Of a DNA stretch of 64,000 bases, positions 39,039 through 51,325 are shown piece by piece. Origin of the DNA: Limnomonas spitsbergensis (lineage: Eukaryota > Chlorophyta > Chlorophyceae > Chlamydomonadales); contig JAYJMM010000114.1 of assembly GCA_037349105.1 (NCBI GenBank), positions 6,377,501 to 6,441,500 on the forward strand, read 5' to 3'. The position numbers and the translations under genes were made by a program. Position 1 is the stretch's first letter. Every line of letters starts with the position of its first letter. The notes below the pieces were generated by a model. It saw nothing but the letters and a program-made list of their open reading frames with translations. It was not told the origin of the DNA and did no database searches.

Positions 39039-40378
39039 GTACCCAATAACTCCCGGGGTCCATCCTGATGCCCTTTGACTCAGATCCCTCCATAACAAGG
39101 ACCATGCTGCTGCAAAATCCAACCAGTCAGGGTCCAGCCACCCTCCCGTACCCCCCGTGCTCTCCTAGACTCTCCACCATACCCTACAGCCTGGCCCACA
39201 ACCCTGGGTCCTGAGATCTCCAGTATTCCCCTCAATCCTGTATTTAAAACCCTCCAGCCTTGCCCTCAACCCTGGATCCAAAACCCTACAGCCTTGCCCT
39301 CAACCCTGGGCCCTTATCCCTGCCCTGGCTTTTACACCCACATGCCTGGCCTACAACCCAGGGTCCAAAACCCTCCTGCCTTGCCCTCAATCTTGGATCC
39401 AAAACCCTCCAGCCTTGCCCTCAACCCTGGGTCTTTAACCCTGCCCTGGCTTTTACACCCACATGCCTGGCCCACAACCCTGGGTCCTGAGATCTCCAGT
39501 ATTCCCCTCAATCCTGTATTTAAAACCCTCCAGCCTTGCCCTCAACCCTGGATCCAAGACCCTCCAGCCTTGCCCTCAACCCTGGGTCCTTAACCCTGCC
39601 CTGGCTTTTACACCCACATGCCTGGCCCACAACCCTGGGTCTTGAGATCTCCAGTATTCCCCTCAATCCTGTATTTAAAACCCTCCAGCCTTGCCCTCAA
39701 TCTTGGATCCAAAACCCTCCAGCCTTGCCCTCAACCCTGGGTCCTTAACCCTGCCCTGGCTTTTACACCCACATGCCTGGCCCACAACCCTGGGTCCTGA
39801 GATCTCCAGTATTCCCCTCAATCCTGTATTTAAAACCCTCCAGCCTTGCCCTCAACCATGGATCCAAGACCCTCCAGCCTTGCCCTCAACCCTGGGTCCT
39901 TAACCCTGCCCTGGCTTTTACACCCACATGCCTGGCCCACAACCCTGGGTCCTGAGATCTCCAGTATTCCCCTCAATCCTGTATCCAAAACCCTCCAGCC
40001 TTGCCCTCAACCATGGATCCAAAACCCTCCAGCCTTGCCCTCAACCCTGGGCCCTTATCCCTGCCCTGGCTTTTACACCCACATGCCTGGCCCACAACCC
40101 TGGGTTCAAAACCCTCCTGCCTTGCCCTCAATCTTGGATCCAAAACCCTCCAGCCTTGCCCTCAACCCTGGGTCCTTAACCCTGCCCTGGCTTTTACACC
40201 CACATGCCTGGCCCACAACCCTGGGTTCAAAACCCTCCTGCCTTGCCCTCAATCTTGGATCCAAAACCCTCCAGCCTTGCCCTCAACCCTGGATCTAAAA
40301 CCCTCCAGCCTTGCCATCGACCCTAGGTCCTTATCCCTGCCCTGGCTTTTACACCCACATGCCTTTCCCCCCCTTCAG

Positions 40379-40473
40379 ATGTTTGCGGTGGCTGGGGAGC
40401 TGGGAGAGATGAGCGAAAGGGGAGTGGAGGGCACGGCGCAACATGGGCACCAACATCCCTGCGACACAAGCAG
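40379..40473 (+). other. Exon-like spacer core 25 (type A, 1-bp tail deletion)
   Basis: 1,435 bp after core 24; exactly 15,359 bp after core 14. Confidence 0.4.
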
Positions 40474-41338
40474 GTACCCAATAACTCCCGGGGTCCATCC
40501 AGATGCCCTTAGACTCAGATCCTCCATAACAAGGACCATGCTGCTGCAAAATCCAACCAGTCAGGGTCCAGCCACCCTCCCGTACCCCCCGTGCTCTCCT
40601 AGACTCTCCACCATACCCTACAGCCTGGCCTCTCCACCATACCCTCCTGCCTTGCCCTCAATCTTGGGCCCTTATCCCTGCCCTGGCTTTTACACCCACA
40701 TGCCTGGCCTACAACCCAGGGTCCAAAACCCTCCTGCCTTGCCCTCAATCTTGGAACCAAAACCCTCCAGCCTTGCCCTCAACCCTGGGCCAAAACCCTC
40801 CAGCCTTGCCCTCAACCCTGGGTCCTTAACCCTGCCCTGGCTTTTACACCCACATGCCTGGCCCACAACCCTGGGTCCTGAGATCTCCAGTATTCCCCTC
40901 AATCCTGTATTTAGAACCCTCCAGCCTTGCACTCAACCCTGGATCCAAGACCCTCCAGCCTTGCCCTTAACCCTGGGTCCTTAACCCTGCCCTGGCTTTT
41001 ACACCCACATGCCTAGCCCACAACCCTGGGTCCTGAGATTCTCAGTATTCCCCTCAATCCTGTATCCAAAACCCTCCAGCCTTGCCCTCAACCATGGATC
41101 CAAAACCCTCCAGCCTTGCCCTCAACCCTGGGCCCTTATCCCTGCCCTGGCTTTTACACCCACATGCCTGGCCCACAACCCTGGGTTCTAAACCCTCCTG
41201 CCTTGCCCTCAATCTTGGATCCAAAACCCTCCAGCCTTGCCCTCAACCCTGGATCCAAAACCCCCCAGCCTTGCCCTCGACCCTTGGTCCTTAACCCTGC
41301 CCTGGCTTTTACACCCACATGCCTTTCCCCCCCTTCAG

Positions 41339-41433
41339 ATGTTTGCGGTGGCTGGGGAGCTGGGAGAGATGAGCGAAAGGGGAGTGGAGGGCACGGCGCA
41401 ACATGGGCACCAACATCCCTGCGACACAAGCAG
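41339..41433 (+). other. Exon-like spacer core 26 (type T)
   Basis: 960 bp after core 25; 15,359 bp after core 15. Confidence 0.4.
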
Positions 41434-43669
41434 GTACCCAATAACTCCCGGGGTCCATCCTGATGCCCTTTGACTCAGATCCCTCCATAACAAGGACCAT
41501 GCTGCTGCAAAATCCAACCAGTCAGGGTCCAGCCACCCTCCCGTACCCCCCGTGCTCTCCTAGACTCTCCACCATACCCTACAGCCTGGCCCACAACCCT
41601 GGGTCCTGAGATCTCCAGTATTCCCCTCAATCCTGTATTTAAAACCCTCCAGCCTTGCCCTCAACCCTGGATCCAAAACCCTACAGCCTTGCCCTCAACC
41701 CTGGGCCCTTATCCCTGCCCTGGCTTTTACACCCACATGCCTGGCCTACAACCCAGGGTCCAAAACCCTCCTGCCTTGCCCTCAATCTTGGATCCAAAAC
41801 CCTCCAGCCTTGCCCTCAACCCTGGGTCTTTAACCCTGCCCTGGCTTTTACACCCACATGCCTGGCCCACAACCCTGGGTCCTGAGATCTCCAGTATTCC
41901 CCTCAATCCTGTATTTAAAACCCTCCAGCCTTGCCCTCAACCCTGGATCCAAGACCCTCCAGCCTTGCCCTCAACCCTGGGTCCTTAACCCTGCCCTGGC
42001 TTTTACACCCACATGCCTGGCCCACAACCCTGGGTCTTGAGATCTCCAGTATTCCCCTCAATCCTGTATTTAAAACCCTCCAGCCTTGCCCTCAATCTTG
42101 GATCCAAAACCCTCCAGCCTTGCCCTCAACCCTGGGTCCTTAACCCTGCCCTGGCTTTTACACCCACATGCCTGGCCCACAACCCTGGGTCCTGAGATCT
42201 CCAGTATTCCCCTCAATCCTGTATTTAAAACCCTCCAGCCTTGCCCTCAACCATGGATCCAAGACCCTCCAGCCTTGCCCTCAACCCTGGGTCCTTAACC
42301 CTGCCCTGGCTTTTACACCCACATGCCTGGCCCACAACCCTGGGTCCTGAGATCTCCAGTATTCCCCTCAATCCTGTATCCAAAACCCTCCAGCCTTGCC
42401 CTCAACCATGGATCCAAAACCCTCCAGCCTTGCCCTCAACCATGGGCCCTTATCCCTGCCCTGGCTTTTACACCCACATGCCTGGCCCACAACCTAGGGT
42501 CCAAAACCCTCATGCCTTGCCCTCAATCTTGGATCCAAAACCCTCCAGCCTTGCCCTCAACCCTGGGTCCTTAACCCTGCCCTGGCTTTTACACCAACAT
42601 GCCTGGCACACAACCCTGGGTCCTGAGATCTCCAGTATTCCCCTCAATCTTGTATTTAAAACCCTCCTGCCTTGCCCTAAATCTTGGATCCAAAACCCTC
42701 CAGCCTTGCCCTCAACCCTGGGTCCTTAACCCTGCCCTGGCTTTTACACCCACATGCCTGGCCCACAACCCTAGGTCCTGAGATCTCCAGTATTCCCCTC
42801 AATCCTGTATTTAGAACCCTCCAGCCTTGCCCTCAACCCTGGATCCAAGACCCTCCAGCCTTGCCCTCAACCCTGGGTCCTTAACCCTGCCCTGGCTTTT
42901 ACACCGACATGCCTGGCCCACAACCCTGGGTCCTTAGATCTCCAGTATTCCCCTCAATCCTGTATTTAAAACCCTCCAGCCTTGCCCTCAACCATGGATC
43001 CAAAACCCTCCAGCCTTGCCCTCAACCCTGGGCCCTTATCCCTGCCCTGGCTTTTACACCCACATGCCTGGCCCACAACCCTGGGTTCAAAACCCTCCTA
43101 CCTTGCCCTCAATCTTGGATCCAAAACCCTCCAGCCTTGCCCTCAACCCTGGTTCCAAAACCCTCCAGCCTTGCCCTCGACCCTGGGTCCTTAACCCTGC
43201 CCTGGCTTTTACACCCACATGCCTGGCCCACAACCCTGGGTCCTGAGATCTCCAGTATTCCCCTCAATCCTGTATTTAAAACCCTCCAGCCTTGCCCTCA
43301 ACCCTGGATCCAAAACCCTACAGCCTTGCCCTCAACCCTGGGCCCTTATCCCTGCCCTGGCTTTTACACCCACATGCCTGGCCCACAACCCTGGGTTCAA
43401 AACCCTCCTGCCTTGCCCTCAATCTTGGATCCAAAACCCTCCAGCCTTGCCCTCAACCCTGGGTCCTTAACCCTGCCCTGGCTTTTACACCCACATGCCT
43501 GGCCCACAACCCTGGGTTCAAAACCCTCCTGCCTTGCCCTCAATCTTGGATCCAAAACCCTCCAGCCTTGCCCTCAACCCTGGATCTAAAACCCTCCAGC
43601 CTTGCCCTCGACCCTAGGTCCTTATCCCTGCCCTGGCTTTTACACCCACATGCCTTTCCCCCCCTTCAG

Positions 43670-43764
43670 ATGTTTGCGGTGGCTGGGGAGCTGGGAGAGA
43701 TGAGCGAAAGGGGAGTGGAGGGCACGGCGCAACATGGGCACCAACATCCCTGCGACACAAGCAG
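43670..43764 (+). other. Exon-like spacer core 27 (type A, 1-bp tail deletion)
   Basis: 2,331 bp after core 26; 15,359 bp after core 16. Confidence 0.4.
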
Positions 43765-44629
43765 GTACCCAATAACTCCCGGGGTCCATCCAGATGCCCT
43801 TAGACTCAGATCCTCCATAACAAGGACCATGCTGCTGCAAAATCCAACCAGTCAGGGTCCAGCCACCCTCCCGTACCCCCCGTGCTCTCCTAGACTCTCC
43901 ACCATACCCTACAGCCTGGCCTCTCCACCATACCCTCCTGCCTTGCCCTCAATCTTGGGCCCTTATCCCTGCCCTGGCTTTTACACCCACATGCCTGGCC
44001 TACAACCCAGGGTCCAAAACCCTCCTGCCTTGCCCTCAATCTTGGAACCAAAACCCTCCAGCCTTGCCCTCAACCCTGGGCCAAAACCCTCCAGCCTTGC
44101 CCTCAACCCTGGGTCCTTAACCCTGCCCTGGCTTTTACACCCACATGCCTGGCCCACAACCCTGGGTCCTGAGATCTCCAGTATTCCCCTCAATCCTGTA
44201 TTTAGAACCCTCCAGCCTTGCACTCAACCCTGGATCCAAGACCCTCCAGCCTTGCCCTTAACCCTGGGTCCTTAACCCTGCCCTGGCTTTTACACCCACA
44301 TGCCTAGCCCACAACCCTGGGTCCTGAGATTCTCAGTATTCCCCTCAATCCTGTATCCAAAACCCTCCAGCCTTGCCCTCAACCATGGATCCAAAACCCT
44401 CCAGCCTTGCCCTCAACCCTGGGCCCTTATCCCTGCCCTGGCTTTTACACCCACATGCCTGGCCCACAACCCTGGGTTCAAAACCCTCCTGCCTTGCCCT
44501 CAATCTTGGATCCAAAACCCTCCAGCCTTGCCCTCAACCCTGGATCCAAAACCCCCCAGCCTTGCCCTCGACCCTGGGTCCTTAACCCTGCCCTGGCTTT
44601 TACACCCACATGCCTTTCCCCCCCTTCAG

Positions 44630-44724
44630 ATGTTTGCGGTGGCTGGGGAGCTAGGAGAGATGAGCGAAAGGGGAGTGGAGGGCACGGCGCAACATGGGCA
44701 CCAACATCCCTGCGACACAAGCAG
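44630..44724 (+). other. Exon-like spacer core 28 (type T, CTG to CTA)
   Basis: 960 bp after core 27; carries the GAGCTAGGA variant of core 17, 15,359 bp away. Confidence 0.4.
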
Positions 44725-45323
44725 GTACCCAATAACTCCCGGGGTCCATCCTGATGCCCTTTGACTCAGATCCCTCCATAACAAGGACCATGCTGCTGCA
44801 AAATCCAACCAGTCAGGGTCCAGCCACCCTCCCGTACCCCCCGTGCTCTCCTAGACTCTCCACCATACCCTACAGCCTGGCCCACAACCCTGGGTCCTGA
44901 GATCTCCAGTATTCCCCTCAATCCTGTATTTAAAACCCTCCAGCCTTGCCCTCAACCCTGGATCCAAAACCCTACAGCCTTGCCCTCAACCCTGGGCCCT
45001 TATCCCTGCCCTGGCTTTTACACCCACATGCCTGGCCCACAACCCTGGGTTCAAAACCCTCCTGCCTTGCCCTCAATCTTGGATCCAAAACCCTCCAGCC
45101 TTGCCCTCAACCCTGGGTCCTTAACCCTGCCCTGGCTTTTACACCCACATGCCTGGCCCACAACCCTGGGTTCAAAACCCTCCTGCCTTGCCCTCAATCT
45201 TGGATCCAAAACCCTCCAGCCTTGCCCTCAACCCTGGATCTAAAACCCTCCAGCCTTGCCCTCGACCCTAGGTCCTTATCCCTGCCCTGGCTTTTACACC
45301 CACATGCCTTTCCCCCCCTTCAG

Positions 45324-45418
45324 ATGTTTGCGGTGGCTGGGGAGCTGGGAGAGATGAGCGAAAGGGGAGTGGAGGGCACGGCGCAACATGGGCACCAACA
45401 TCCCTGCGACACAAGCAG
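45324..45418 (+). other. Exon-like spacer core 29 (type A, 1-bp tail deletion)
   Basis: 694 bp after core 28; 15,359 bp after core 18. Confidence 0.4.
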
Positions 45419-46283
45419 GTACCCAATAACTCCCGGGGTCCATCCAGATGCCCTTAGACTCAGATCCTCCATAACAAGGACCATGCTGCTGCAAAATCCA
45501 ACCAGTCAGGGTCCAGCCACCCTCCCGTACCCCCCGTGCTCTCCTAGACTCTCCACCATACCCTACAGCCTGGCCTCTCCACCATACCCTCCTGCCTTGC
45601 CCTCAATCTTGGGCCCTTATCCCTGCCCTGGCTTTTACACCCACATGCCTGGCCTACAACCCAGGGTCCAAAACCCTCCTGCCTTGCCCTCAATCTTGGA
45701 ACCAAAACCCTCCAGCCTTGCCCTCAACCCTGGGCCAAAACCCTCCAGCCTTGCCCTCAACCCTGGGTCCTTAACCCTGCCCTGGCTTTTACACCCACAT
45801 GCCTGGCCCACAACCCTGGGTCCTGAGATCTCCAGTATTCCCCTCAATCCTGTATTTAGAACCCTCCAGCCTTGCACTCAACCCTGGATCCAAGACCCTC
45901 CAGCCTTGCCCTTAACCCTGGGTCCTTAACCCTGCCCTGACTTTTACACCCACATGCCTAGCCCACAACCCTGGGTCCTGAGATTCTCAGTATTCCCCTC
46001 AATCCTGTATCCAAAACCCTCCAGCCTTGCCCTCAACCATGGATCCAAAACCCTCCAGCCTTGCCCTCAACCCTGGGCCCTTATCCCTGCCCTGGCTTTT
46101 ACACCCACATGCCTGGCCCACAACCCTGGGTTCAAAACCCTCCTGCCTTGCCCTCAATCTTGGATCCAAAACCCTCCAGCCTTGCCCTCAACCCTGGATC
46201 CAAAACCCCCCAGCCTTGCCCTCGACCCTGGGTCCTTAACCCTGCCCTGGCTTTTACACCCACATGCCTTTCCCCCCCTTCAG

Positions 46284-46378
46284 ATGTTTGCGGTGGCTGG
46301 GGAGCTAGGAGAGATGAGCGAAAGGGGAGTGGAGGGCACGGCGCAACATGGGCACCAACATCCCTGCGACACAAGCAG
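46284..46378 (+). other. Exon-like spacer core 30 (type T, CTG to CTA)
   Basis: 960 bp after core 29; carries the GAGCTAGGA variant of core 19. Confidence 0.4.
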
Positions 46379-46977
46379 GTACCCAATAACTCCCGGGGTC
46401 CATCCTGATGCCCTTTGACTCAGATCCCTCCATAACAAGGACCATGCTGCTGCAAAATCCAACCAGTCAGGGTCCAGCCACCCTCCCGTACCCCCCGTGC
46501 TCTCCTAGACTCTCCACCATACCCTACAGCCTGGCCCACAACCCTGGGTCCTGAGATCTCCAGTATTCCCCTCAATCCTGTATTTAAAACCCTCCAGCCT
46601 TGCCCTCAACCCTGGATCCAAAACCCTACAGCCTTGCCCTCAACCCTGGGCCCTTATCCCTGCCCTGGCTTTTACACCCACATGCCTGGCCCACAACCCT
46701 GGGTTCAAAACCCTCCTGCCTTGCCCTCAATCTTGGATCCAAAACCCTCCAGCCTTGCCCTCAACCCTGGGTCCTTAACCCTGCCCTGGCTTTTACACCC
46801 ACATGCCTGGCCCACAACCCTGGGTTCAAAACCCTCCTGCCTTGCCCTCAATCTTGGATCCAAAACCCTCCAGCCTTGCCCTCAACCCTGGATCTAAAAC
46901 CCTCCAGCCTTGCCCTCGACCCTAGGTCCTTATCCCTGCCCTGGCTTTTACACCCACATGCCTTTCCCCCCCTTCAG

Positions 46978-47072
46978 ATGTTTGCGGTGGCTGGGGAGCT
47001 GGGAGAGATGAGCGAAAGGGGAGTGGAGGGCACGGCGCAACATGGGCACCAACATCCCTGCGACACAAGCAG
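46978..47072 (+). other. Exon-like spacer core 31 (type A)
   Basis: 694 bp after core 30; tail without the 1-bp deletion, as in core 20. Confidence 0.4.
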
Positions 47073-47938
47073 GTACCCAATAACTCCCGGGGTCCATCCA
47101 GATGCCCTTAGACTCAGATCCCTCCATAACAAGGACCATGCTGCTGCAAAATCCAACCAGTCAGGGTCCAGCCACCCTCCCGTACCCCCCGTGCTCTCCT
47201 AGACTCTCCACCATACCCTACAGCCTGGCCTCTCCACCATACCCTCCTGCCTTGCCCTCAATCTTGGGCCCTTATCCCTGCCCTGGCTTTTACACCCACA
47301 TGCCTGGCCTACAACCCAGGGTCCAAAACCCTCCTGCCTTGCCCTCAATCTTGGAACCAAAACCCTCCAGCCTTGCCCTCAACCCTGGGCCAAAACCCTC
47401 CAGCCTTGCCCTCAACCCTGGGTCCTTAACCCTGCCCTGGCTTTTACACCCACATGCCTGGCCCACAACCCTGGGTCCTGAGATCTCCAGTATTCCCCTC
47501 AATCCTGTATTTAGAACCCTCCAGCCTTGCACTCAACCCTGGATCCAAGACCCTCCAGCCTTGCCCTCAACCCTGGGTCCTTAACCCTGCCCTGGTTTTT
47601 ACACCCACATGCCTAGCCCACAACCCTGGGTCCTGAGATTCTCAGTATTCCCCTCAATCCTGTATCCAAAACCCTCCAGCCTTGCCCTCAACCATGGATC
47701 CAAAACCCTCCAGCCTTGCCCTCAACCCTGGGTCCTTAACCCTGCCCTGGCTTTTACACCCACATGCCTGGCCCACAACCCTGGGTTCAAAACCCTCCTG
47801 CCTTGCCCTCAATCTTGGATCCAAAACCCTCCAGCCTTGCCCTCAACCCTGGATCCAAAACCCCCCAGCCTTGCCCTCGACCCTGGGTCCTTAACCCTGC
47901 CCTGGCTTTTACACCCACATGCCTTTCCCCCCCTTCAG

Positions 47939-48033
47939 ATGTTTGCGGTGGCTGGGGAGCTGGGAGAGATGAGCGAAAGGGGAGTGGAGGGCACGGCGCA
48001 ACATGGGCACCAACATCCCTGCGACACAAGCAG
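47939..48033 (+). other. Exon-like spacer core 32 (type T)
   Basis: 961 bp after core 31; 15,359 bp after core 21. Confidence 0.4.
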
Positions 48034-50268
48034 GTACCCAATAACTCCCGGGGTCCATCCTGATGCCCTTTGACTCAGATCCCTCCATAACAAGGACCAT
48101 GCTGCTGCAAAATCCAACCAGTCAGGGTCCAGCCACCCTCCCGTACCCCCCGTGCTCTCCTAGACTCTCCACCATACCCTACAGCCTGGCCCACAACCCT
48201 GGGTCCTGAGATCTCCAGTATTCCCCTCAATCCTGTATTTAAAACCCTCCAGCCTTGCCCTCAACCCTGGATCCAAAACCCTACAGCCTTGCCCTCAACC
48301 CTGGGCCCTTATCCCTGCCCTGGCTTTTACACCCACATGCCTGGCCTACAACCCTAGGTCCTGAGATCTCCAGTATTCCCCTCAATCCTGTATTTAGAAC
48401 CCTCCAGCCTTGCCCTCAACCCTGGATCCAAGACCCTCCAGCCTTGCCCTCAACCCTGGGTCCTTAACCCTGCCCTGGCTTTTACACCGACATGCCTGGC
48501 CCACAACCCTGGGTCCTGAGATTCTCAGTATTCCCCTCAATCCTGTATCCAAAACCCTCCAGCCTTGCCCTCAACCATGGATCCAAAACCCTCCAGCCTT
48601 GCCCTCAACCCTGGGCCCTTATCCCTGCCCTGGCTTTTACACCCACATGCCTGGCCCACAACCCTGGGTTCAAAACCCTCCTGCCTTGCCCTCAATCTTG
48701 GATCCAAAACCCTCCAGCCTTGCCCTCAACCCTGGATCCAAAACCCTCCAGCCTTGCCCTCGACCCTGGGTCCTTAACCCTGCCCTGGCTTTTACACCCA
48801 CATGCCTGGCCCACAACCCTGGGTCCTGAGATCTCCAGTATTCCCCTCAATCCTGTATTTAAAACCCTCCAGCCTTGCCCTCAACCCTGGGTCCTTAACC
48901 CTGCCCTGGCTTTTACACCCACATGCCTGGCCCACAACCCTGGGTCCTGAGATCTCCAGTATTCCCCTCAATCCTGTATCCAAAACCCTCCAGCCTTGCC
49001 CTCAACCCTGGATCCAAAACCCTACAGCCTTGCCCTCAACCCTGGGCCCTTAACCCTGCCCTGGCTTTTACACCGACATGCCTGACCCACAACCCTGGGT
49101 CCTGAGATCTCCAGTATTCCCCTCAATCCTGTATTTAAAACCCTCCAGCCTTGCCCTCAACCCTGGATCCAAACCCTACAGCCTTGCCCTCAACCCTGGG
49201 CCCTTATCCTTGCCCTGGCTTTTACACCCACATGCCTGGCCCACAACCCTGGGTTCAAAACCCTCCTGCCTTGCCCTCAATCTTGGATCCAAAACCCTCC
49301 AGCCTTGCCCTCAACCCTGGGTCCTTAACCCTGCCCTGGCTTTTACACCCACATGCCTGGCACACAACCGTGGGTCCTGAGATCTCCAGTATTCCCCTCA
49401 ATCCTGTATTTAAAACCCTCCAGCCTTGCCCTCAACCCTGGATCCAAGACCCTCCAGCCTTGCCCTCAACCCTGGGTCCTTAACCCTGCCCTGGCTTTTA
49501 CACCCACATGCCTGGCCCACAACCCTGGGTCCTGAGATCTCCAGTATTCCCCTCAATCCTGTATCCAAAACCCTCCAGCCTTGCCCTCAACCATGGATCC
49601 AAAACCTTCCAGCCTTACCCTCAACCCTGGGCCCTTATCCCTGCCCTGGCTTTTACACCCACATGCCTGGCCTACAACCCAGGGTCCAAAACCCTCCTGC
49701 CTTGCCCTCAATCTTGGATCCAAAACCCTCCAGCCTTGCCCTCAACCCTGGGTCCTTAACCCTGCCCTGGCTTTTACACCCACATGCCTGGCCCACAACC
49801 CTGGGTCCTGAGATCTCCAGTATTCCCCTCAATCCTGTATTTAAAACCCTCCAGCCTTGCCCTCAACCCTGGATCCAAGACCCTCCAGCCTTGCCCTCAA
49901 CCCTGGGTCCTTAACCCTGCCCTGGCTTTTACACCCACATGCCTGGCCCACAACCCTGGGTCCTGAGATCTCCAGTATTCCCCTCAATCCTGTATCCAAA
50001 ACCCTCCAGCCTTGCCCTCAACCATGGATCCAAAACCTTCCAGCCTTGCCCTCAACCCTGGGCCCTTATCCCTGCCCTGGCTTTTACACCCACATGCCTG
50101 GCCCACAACCCTGGGTTCAAAACCCTCCTGCCTTGCCCTCAATCTTGGATCCAAAACCCTCCAGCCTTGCCCTCAACCCTGGATCCAAAACCCTCCAGCC
50201 TTGCCCTCGACCCTAGGTCCTTATCCCTGCCCTGGCTTTTACACCCACATGCCTTTCCCCCCCTTCAG

Positions 50269-50363
50269 ATGTTTGCGGTGGCTGGGGAGCTGGGAGAGAT
50301 GAGCGAAAGGGGAGTGGAGGGCACGGCGCAACATGGGCACCAACATCCCTGCGACACAAGCAG
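50269..50363 (+). other. Exon-like spacer core 33 (type A, CATATG tail variant)
   Basis: 2,330 bp after core 32; shares the CCATATGCCC tail with core 22. Confidence 0.4.
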
Positions 50364-51230
50364 GTACCCAATAACTCCCGGGGTCCATCCATATGCCCTT
50401 AGACTCAGATCCCTCCATAACAAGGACCATGCTGCTGCAAAATCCAACCAGTCAGGGTCCAGCCACCCTCCCGTACCCCCCGTGCTCTCCTAGACTCTCC
50501 ACCATACCCTACAGCCTGGCCTCTCCACCATACCCTCATGCCTTGCCCTCAATCTTGGGCCCTTATCCCTGCCCTGGCTTTTACACCCACATGCCTGGCC
50601 TACAACCCAGGGTCCAAAACCCTCCTGCCTTGCCCTCAATCTTGGAACCAAAACCCTCCAGCCTTGCCCTCAACCCTGGGTCCAAAACCCTCCAGCCTTG
50701 CCCTCAACCCTGGGTCCTTAACCCTGCCCTGGCTTTTACACCCACATGCCTGGCCCACAACCCTGGGTCCTGAGATCTCCAGTATTCCCCTCAATCCTGT
50801 ATTTAGAACCCTCCAGCCTTGCACTCAACCCTGGATCCAAGACCCTCCAGCCTTGCCCTCAACCCTGGGTCCTGAACCCTGCCCTGGCTTTTACACCCAC
50901 ATGCCTAGCCCACAACCCTGGGTCCTGAGATTCTCAGTATTCCCCTCAATCCTGTATCCAAAACCCTCCAGCCTTGCCCTCAACCATGGATCCAAAACCC
51001 TCCAGCCTTGCCCTCAACCCTGGGCCCTTATCCCTGCCCTGGCTTTTACACCCACATGCCTGGCCCACAACCCTGGGTTCAAAACCCTCCTGCCTTGCCC
51101 TCAATCTTGGATCCAAAACCCTCCAGCCTTGCCCTCAACCCTGGATCCAAAACCCCCCAGCCTTGCCCTCGACCCTAGGTCCTTAACCCTGCCCTGGCTT
51201 TTACACCCACATGCCTTTCCCCCCCTTCAG

Positions 51231-51325
51231 ATGTTTGCGGTGGCTGGGGAGCTGGGAGAGATGAGCGAAAGGGGAGTGGAGGGCACGGCGCAACATGGGC
51301 ACCAACATCCCTGCGACACAAGCAG
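51231..51325 (+). other. Exon-like spacer core 34 (type T)
   Basis: 962 bp after core 33; 15,359 bp after core 23. Confidence 0.4.

Larger units (their letters stand above)
43221..48350 (+). repeat. Higher-order repeat, 1,654-bp period (~3 copies), second occurrence
   Basis: The same three-cycle block as at 27862-32990, carried along by the 15,359-bp duplication; it contains cores 27-32. Confidence 0.8.
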
